Both the position numbers and the translations under genes were made by a program. From Chitinilyticum litopenaei DSM 21440 (GTDB taxonomy: Bacteria; Pseudomonadota; Gammaproteobacteria; Burkholderiales; Chitinibacteraceae), in the NCBI RefSeq assembly GCF_000428145.1, contig NZ_ATZJ01000001.1:248001-312000 (forward strand): a stretch of 64,000 nt of DNA. Reading direction: 5' to 3'. Below the pieces are notes generated by a model, which ran no database searches, was not told the DNA's origin, and worked only from the letters and a program-made list of their open reading frames with translations. Numbering within the stretch: the first letter of the stretch is position 1; each line of letters starts with the position of its first letter. Shown here in pieces: positions 59,811-64,000 of the stretch.

Positions 59811-60556
59811 GCCTCGCCACCCGCCGCATCTGGGTGACACGTCCGGCCGGGCAGGCAGCGGTGCTGAGCGCGCTGTTGCAGGAGGCCGGTGCGGAGGTGT
59901 TTGCGCTGCCGCTGCTGGAAATACACCCGCCCGAGAATGCGCAGCCCCTGCAGGCAGCGCTGGCGCAACTGGCCAGCTATGATCTGGCGATCGCGGTCAG
60001 CCCTTCGGCCATTTCGGCCGTGCTTGCCGCCTTGCCCGCGGGCTGGCCGGCCACACTGCCGCTGGCCGTGGTGGGGCCGGGCAGCCTGCGCAGCGCCCAG
60101 GCTGCCGGCATACATAACCTTGTATATCCGGAAACCAGCTTTGACAGCGAGGGCTTGCTGGCCATACCCCGCATGAATGCCGTGGCGGGCCAGCGCATTC
60201 TGCTGCTGCGCGGCAACGGCGGGCGTGACTTGCTGCCGGATACGCTGCGCGCACGCGGCGCCAGCGTCGAGGTCGTGCAGGCTTATCGCCGCGAGCCGCC
60301 GCAGCTGACGCCCGGCCAACTGCTGCTGGAACTGCAGCGCGGTTGTGACGCCATGCTGGTCACCAGTTCGGAAGCCGCGCAACACCTGTTCCGGCTGGGT
60401 GGAGCCGCAGCGCGGCAATCGTTACAATCGCAGCTGTATTGCGTGCCGCATGCGCGCATTGCCGAAGCGCTGCAGGCCGAAGGAGCCGGGCAGATCCTGC
60501 TGTCGGCGACCGGCGATGCGGCAATGGTCGCGACCCTGCAGCAACATTTTGCCTGA
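59807..60556 (+). CDS. hemD: Uroporphyrinogen-III synthase
   Basis: A 249-aa two-domain protein: RRIWVTRPAGQAAVLSALLQ, LPLLEIHPPEN, LLRGNGGRDLLPDTLRARGA and VEVVQAYRREPP are typical of HemD, which cyclises hydroxymethylbilane with ring-D inversion. ATG 59807 overlaps the hemC stop, so translation is coupled. Sequence divergence is normal for this family. Confidence 0.93.
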   Translation: MSLATRRIWVTRPAGQAAVLSALLQEAGAEVFALPLLEIHPPENAQPLQAALAQLASYDLAIAVSPSAISAVLAALPAGWPATLPLAVVGPGSLRSAQAAGIHNLVYPETSFDSEGLLAIPRMNAVAGQRILLLRGNGGRDLLPDTLRARGASVEVVQAYRREPPQLTPGQLLLELQRGCDAMLVTSSEAAQHLFRLGGAAARQSLQSQLYCVPHARIAEALQAEGAGQILLSATGDAAMVATLQQHFA

Positions 60557-60613
60557 ACGCTTCAAGCGGCAAGCACTGCCTTTTACTGACCCTGTTTGAC
60601 GACTGGAACAACC

Positions 60614-61654
60614 ATGACGCAGGAACAAGCAAGCGATTCCCTGGCTTCCGCCCTGAAACCGCCGGCGCGCCGCAAGGGCGTCTCGCCCGCCATCGTGCTG
60701 GGTGGCGCGACCTTGCTGGCGGTGGCCGCGCTGTGGTTCAACCAGCAGCACGAGCTCAACCGCCTGCGCGAAGCCGTGGCCAGCCAGCTTGCCAGCGGCG
60801 TGAGCCAGCAGGCCGAGCAGCAGAAACTGCTGAAAGCGCTGCAGGAGCAGCAAGCCCGCCTCCAGCAGCAATTGCAGCTGGTGGCCGGCCAGCAAACGGC
60901 CACGGCCGGCCAGCAAGCCAATCTGACCGCGATGTACGAAGCACTCACGCGCGGCGAAACGCAGCGCGGTCTGGCCGAGGTCGAGCAGACGCTGAATTTC
61001 GCCAGCCAGCAATTGCAGCTGGCCGGCAACGTCAATGCCGCGCTCACCGCGCTGACTGCCGTTGACCAGAAGCTCGCGCAGCTCAATCGCCCGGAGCTGA
61101 TTGCGCTGCGCCAGGCCATCGCCCGCGATACGGCCGCGCTGAAAAGCCTGCCCTTTGTCGATCTGGTCGGCCTGAGCGCGCGGCTGGACAACCTGACCAA
61201 TCAGGTTGACGTGCTGCCGCTGGCGCTCAACGACGCCCGCTCGGCCAGCATCCCGGCCCCGGCGGTCGGGCAGGCTTCGAAACTCGAGCGCTTTGGCGCC
61301 GAGGTCTGGCATGAACTCAGCCAGCTGATCCGCATCCGCCGCCTCGACCGCCCCGACGCCGTGCTGCTGTCGCCCGAGCAGGCCTTTTTCCTGCGCGAGA
61401 ACATCAAGCTGCGCCTGCTCGACGCGCGCACCGCGCTGCTGATGCGCAATGATGCCGCCTACCGTGCCGACCTGGCCGCCGCCCAGCGCTATGCCGAGCA
61501 GTATTTCGACGGCCAGACCCCGGCCGCGCGGCAGTTCCGCAGCGAACTGGCCAGCCTGCAGCAGCAGAATGTCGTCATCGAGCTGCCCACGCTGGCTGCC
61601 AGCCTCGCCGCCGTGCAGAACGCCCGCCTCGCCAGTGAAAAGGTGACGCCGTGA
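60614..61654 (+). CDS. hemX: HemX-like inner-membrane protein
   Basis: A 346-aa protein. One membrane helix (VSPAIVLGGATLLAVAALWF) precedes a Gln/Leu-rich coiled coil, then the HemX domain (LAEVEQTLNFASQQLQLAG, LERFGAEVWHELSQLIRIRR). It is annotated in many genomes as uroporphyrin-III C-methyltransferase but lacks methyltransferase motifs; its role in heme synthesis is unclear. ATG 60614 is preferred over TTG 60596. Its stop overlaps the hemY GTG start. Confidence 0.92.
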   Translation: MTQEQASDSLASALKPPARRKGVSPAIVLGGATLLAVAALWFNQQHELNRLREAVASQLASGVSQQAEQQKLLKALQEQQARLQQQLQLVAGQQTATAGQQANLTAMYEALTRGETQRGLAEVEQTLNFASQQLQLAGNVNAALTALTAVDQKLAQLNRPELIALRQAIARDTAALKSLPFVDLVGLSARLDNLTNQVDVLPLALNDARSASIPAPAVGQASKLERFGAEVWHELSQLIRIRRLDRPDAVLLSPEQAFFLRENIKLRLLDARTALLMRNDAAYRADLAAAQRYAEQYFDGQTPAARQFRSELASLQQQNVVIELPTLAASLAAVQNARLASEKVTP

Positions 61655-62862
61655 AAGCCTTGTTGTGGGTGATTGGCCTGTTTGCCCTGGCCGTGGGTCT
61701 GACCCAGTTTGCCGAGCTCAACACCGGTTATGCGCTGCTGATCGTGCCGCCCTGGCGCATCGAACTGTCGCTGAACCTGATGATTGTGCTGCTGGTGGCG
61801 ACCGTTGCCGTGCTCTATCTGCTGGTGCGCCTGCTCGTCGAGCTGGGCGGCCTGCCCGAGCGCGTCAAGCGCTACCGCCTGCGCCGTCGCCAGGAAGAAG
61901 CGCTGAGTCTGGAGCGCGGCGCGCGCCTGGCCTTTTTCGAGGGCCGCTACCAGCGCGCCGAACGGCTGGCCGGCGAAGCGCTCAAGCTGTGTGACGACCG
62001 GGAAACCTATGCGGTCAATGCCCTGCTGGCCGCCCGCGCAGCGCATGCCATTCGGGATTTCGAGCGCCGCGACGCACTCTTTGCCGCCCTGCAGCAGAAA
62101 CTGGGCAGCGAGCACCTCGCCACCGCCATGACCATGGCCGAGCTGTATCTGGACGAACGCCGCTATGCCGACGCCGATGTCGCACTGGCGCGCGCGCGTG
62201 CGAATTCGCCCAAGCTCACCGCCGCGCTCAAGCTCGAGCTGCGTCTGCGCCAGCGCGAAGAAAAGCACGATGCCGTCATCCGTCTGGCCGAGCAGCTGCT
62301 CAAGAGCGAGGCCATCGATGATGATCAGGCGCTGCGCCTGAAACGCCAGGCGCATCTGCTGCAATTGCGCCAGCAGACGCTGACGCTGCGCGAGCTGAAG
62401 GACTGGTGGAAAAAGCTGCCGGCCAGCGAGCAGCTCGACGCCCTGCTGGTGGGCGAGCTGGCGCGTGCCTATGTGGCGCTGGGCGAAGGTCACGAAGCAC
62501 GCCTGCTGATCGAAAAAGCCCTCACCGACGGCGAATGGTCGAGCGAGCTGGCGCTGATCTACGGCCAGCTGGAACTGGATGACCAGGAACAGGTCGGCCA
62601 GCTGCAAATGGCCGAAGCCTGGCTCAAGCAGCACCCCGATGACGCCGACCTGCTGCTGACGCTGGGGCGCCTGTGCCGCCGCCACTCCCTGTGGGGCAAG
62701 GCACAGAACTACCTCGAAGCCAGCATCGCCGTCGCGCCGTCCGCCGTCGCCCACGCCGAACTGGCCGCCATGCTCGAAGGACTGGAGCGCGACGACGCCG
62801 CCAACCGTCATTACCGCGCCAGCCTGAGCCTGGCCCTGCAAAAGGGTGAAATCGGTGTCTGA
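61651..62862 (+). CDS. hemY: HemY-like membrane protein with TPR repeats
   Basis: A 403-aa protein. Two membrane helices (ALLWVIGLFALAVGLTQF and LNLMIVLLVATVAVLYLLVR) are followed by TPR-type helical repeats (RLAFFEGRYQRAERLAGEAL, LAEAWLKQHPDDADLLLTLG-like). This is the proteobacterial HemY of the hemCDXY operon, distinct from Gram-positive HemY oxidase; it probably scaffolds late heme or quality-control steps. The start is GTG 61651, overlapping the hemX stop. Confidence 0.93.
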   Translation: MKALLWVIGLFALAVGLTQFAELNTGYALLIVPPWRIELSLNLMIVLLVATVAVLYLLVRLLVELGGLPERVKRYRLRRRQEEALSLERGARLAFFEGRYQRAERLAGEALKLCDDRETYAVNALLAARAAHAIRDFERRDALFAALQQKLGSEHLATAMTMAELYLDERRYADADVALARARANSPKLTAALKLELRLRQREEKHDAVIRLAEQLLKSEAIDDDQALRLKRQAHLLQLRQQTLTLRELKDWWKKLPASEQLDALLVGELARAYVALGEGHEARLLIEKALTDGEWSSELALIYGQLELDDQEQVGQLQMAEAWLKQHPDDADLLLTLGRLCRRHSLWGKAQNYLEASIAVAPSAVAHAELAAMLEGLERDDAANRHYRASLSLALQKGEIGV

Positions 62863-62863
62863 C

Positions 62864-62910
62864 GGGTATCCAGCTATAGCCATTTCCCTGATTGGGCTAT
62901 AGGGCTATCC
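62864..62910 (+). repeat. GGGTAT dispersed element, copy J
   Basis: GGGTATCCAGCTATAGCC starts one base after the hemY stop codon. GGGCTATAGGGCTATCC closes it. ATAGCC and GGCTAT pair perfectly across 12-13 nt, the inner stem of this family. Confidence 0.6.
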
Positions 62911-62960
62911 ATTGCCGGGTATGTTGCCGGTTACTGCTGATCCTGTACTTTTCGACCGCC

Positions 62961-63006
62961 AGCAAGGGCGCCCGGGCCAACCGCCCCGGCGCCCTTGCTG
63001 TTTTCT
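62961..63006 (+). terminator. Probable rho-independent terminator of the hem operon
   Basis: GCAAGGGCGCC and GGCGCCCTTGC form an 11-bp perfect stem around a 15-nt GC-rich loop, followed by TGTTTTCTG. It lies about 100 nt after hemY. Confidence 0.75.
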
Positions 63007-63258
63007 GATCAAGGGTTGCCTGCGCAAATCCCGAGCAGAAATGCATAGTTGGACTGCAGAGCGTGATTCTGGTCGTGGCTCATGATTCGTCATAACGCGA
63101 AAGAAACTGGAAGGACTAATCCTGCTGATTATCAGTCACGCCCCCCCGGGGCGCTGCCGTTAATCAGTGGGGTGCTAATAGTGAGAAAACACTCAGGACG
63201 TGCCAATCAGTAACAGAAAATCAGGGGTAAAAATTATTTTTTCAGTCAAAGGATTTTT

Positions 63259-63675
63259 ATGATTATTGCAGATTCACAACTCGCTCTGTCTGATGATGAT
63301 TTCAAGAAGTTGGGTGGTCTTGTGGGGGCTGATCTGCCTGCTTCTTTTATTCTGCACTATAAATTCAGTAATGGTGGTTATCCTGAAGAAAATCATGTGA
63401 AAGGCGAGGAGAGTGATTTTTCGTTTCAGGGATTTTTTCCGATCAGGTATGGGCAACAAACGGTAGAGACTATTCATGCAGATATTCTCGAATGGGGTGT
63501 TGTCGATAAGTTCATTCCATTCGGATTTGATGATGGTGGAAATGTGTTTTACATTTCACTTGAGCCCTGCTTTGCAGGTAATGTTCTCCTGCTGACAGCG
63601 GATTCACATGATGTATTCAAAGTGTGCAACAGCTTTGATTTTTTTCTAAATGCGCTTGAATTTAGAGATGCATGA
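63259..63675 (+). CDS. SMI1/KNR4 (SUKH) family protein, orphan immunity-like
   Basis: A 138-aa soluble protein. LALSDDDFKKLGGLVGADLP then SFILHYKFSNGGYPEENHV and VVDKFIPFGFDDGGNVFYIS match the SMI1/KNR4 fold. In bacteria these proteins often act as immunity proteins against polymorphic or contact-dependent toxins. The gene is markedly AT-richer than everything before it in the window and uses different codons, which suggests horizontal acquisition. No toxin gene is adjacent in the visible part. ATG 63259 has AAGGA 6 nt upstream. Confidence 0.85.
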   Translation: MIIADSQLALSDDDFKKLGGLVGADLPASFILHYKFSNGGYPEENHVKGEESDFSFQGFFPIRYGQQTVETIHADILEWGVVDKFIPFGFDDGGNVFYISLEPCFAGNVLLLTADSHDVFKVCNSFDFFLNALEFRDA

Positions 63676-63852
63676 TTTGCTGCATGAAAATTTCATGCCG
63701 ATCCCTGGCAATGTTGTTTTATGCACCAGCGTCGCCGTTTTTTGACTGTACCGCAGTATATCGGTGTGCCACGCGCAGGTGCGACGTGCCCGCAGCACGG
63801 CACGGCTCCGTGTTGTATCGCAGCTTTGCCAACGGCGCACCGCTACAGTTTT

Positions 63853-63880
63853 TGCAACATGGTTGCGCAACCAGGTTGCA
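63853..63880. promoter_or_regulatory. 28-bp near-perfect palindrome, putative operator
   Basis: The site starts TGCAACATGGTTGC and ends GCAACCAGGTTGCA. 26 of 28 positions match the reverse complement, with a perfect central GGTTGCGCAACC. It contains four GCAAC/GTTGC half-sites. It lies 58 nt upstream of the COG0523-type gene and probably binds a dimeric or paired-dimer repressor; Zur is one candidate given the gene family, though the bases are not the classic Zur box. Confidence 0.6.
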
Positions 63881-63938
63881 TTAACTATCCTGAGCGCCTT
63901 TGCCGGCTTTCGTCCGGCCCATGCCTCAGGAGCGCCGC

Positions 63939-64000
63939 ATGACCGATACCCGCTTGCCCGTTACCGTGCTGTCCGGATTTCTGGGCGCCGGCAAGACCAC
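63939..64000 (+). CDS. COG0523 (CobW/ZNG/YjiA-type) GTPase, 5' fragment
   Basis: Twenty complete codons and a partial one are visible: MTDTRLPVTVLSGFLGAGKT. GFLGAGKT is the Walker A of COG0523 GTPases, the metallochaperone family that includes zinc-transferring ZNG1/YjiA and CobW. AGGAG lies 6 nt before the ATG at 63939. The rest is beyond the window. The upstream palindrome suggests metal- or effector-dependent control. Confidence 0.82.
   Translation, partial: MTDTRLPVTVLSGFLGAGKT

Larger units (their letters stand above)
62863..63258. other. 396-nt intergenic region before the SMI1/KNR4-like gene
   Basis: It contains the dispersed element copy J and the hem terminator. The stretch 63010-63180 has no recognisable feature. 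From about 63180 base composition becomes AT-rich, and AAGGA precedes the ATG at 63259. Confidence 0.5.

Noticed and set aside
57750..59840. 696-codon minus-strand frame opposite fimV and hemC
   Set aside because: It spans two unrelated plus-strand genes and their gap, with shadow-frame composition.
63676..63938. Plus-strand frames of about 70 codons before the COG0523 gene
   Set aside because: They are Cys/Arg-rich, overlap the palindrome and the start of the next gene, and have no convincing ribosome-binding site.

Overview
The window is GC-rich chromosomal DNA of a Gram-negative bacterium, most likely a betaproteobacterium of the order Neisseriales (Chromobacteriaceae/Chitinibacteraceae type). 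This is an inference from the gene set and gene order: LPS-core glycosyltransferases, a DUF2782 gene between a type-II-like homoserine kinase (thrB) and polA, fimV followed by hemC-hemD-hemX-hemY, a LapB/LapC-like type I secretion operon and many c-di-GMP/chemotaxis genes. No rRNA, tRNA, CRISPR array or prophage was seen. Coding density is about 90 percent, and most operons use 1-4 nt stop/start overlaps.

Layout. (1) 1-11.2 kb: a lipopolysaccharide core/outer-core locus. Nine minus-strand genes overlap almost end to end (UDP-glucuronate 4-epimerase, a WaaQ-like heptosyltransferase, a WaaG-like and four other GT4 transferases, a second GT9 transferase, and an AsnB-type amidotransferase); a WaaE-like GT2 gene diverges from them. 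(2) 11.5-17 kb: a UPF0149 protein, an unknown protein, GlmU, and an unusual chemoreceptor whose C-terminus is a complete sugar-ABC-type solute-binding domain. (3) 17-25.9 kb: an orphan amino-acid-binding protein, a secreted propeller-like protein, ProB, a two-gene ThrE-type exporter, an outer-membrane barrel, a GntR regulator-diguanylate cyclase pair, and ArsC. (4) 26-38 kb: a DUF3616 protein, a small exported protein, an MGDG-synthase-like glycosyltransferase coupled to an App1-type phosphatase, a four-gene TelA/XpaC-like/VWA-solute-binding cluster, a renalase-like oxidoreductase, a PfkB kinase and a membrane GGDEF protein. (5) 38.7-46.5 kb: a 1199-aa BTAD/cyclase-like/ATPase regulator, then an accessory block bracketed by repeats, with a second Lnt-like acyltransferase, two tandem 103-aa exported paralogues and a lipoprotein. 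(6) 46.5-50.7 kb: a type I secretion operon with its own LuxR-type regulator. (7) 50.8-62.9 kb: a GlcD-like oxidase, ThrB, DUF2782, PolA, FimV and hemCDXY. (8) 62.9-64 kb: an AT-rich orphan SMI1/KNR4 immunity-like gene and the start of a COG0523 (CobW/ZNG-type) GTPase preceded by a 28-bp near-palindrome.

The intergenic spaces are not empty. At least eleven copies of a roughly 48-58-bp element with GGGTAT...ATACCC ends occur, about one per 6 kb. Four composite inverted-repeat elements with ends resembling CCTGATTAGCAAG surround different palindromic cores. A 51-bp sequence occurs twice in opposite orientation. The strongest candidates for undescribed biology are the receptor/solute-binding-protein fusion (14677-16983), the TelA/VWA/solute-binding cluster (29900-34512), the tandem small exported proteins sharing the C-terminal motif EVLNLQLAPP (44315-44986), and the dispersed repeat family.
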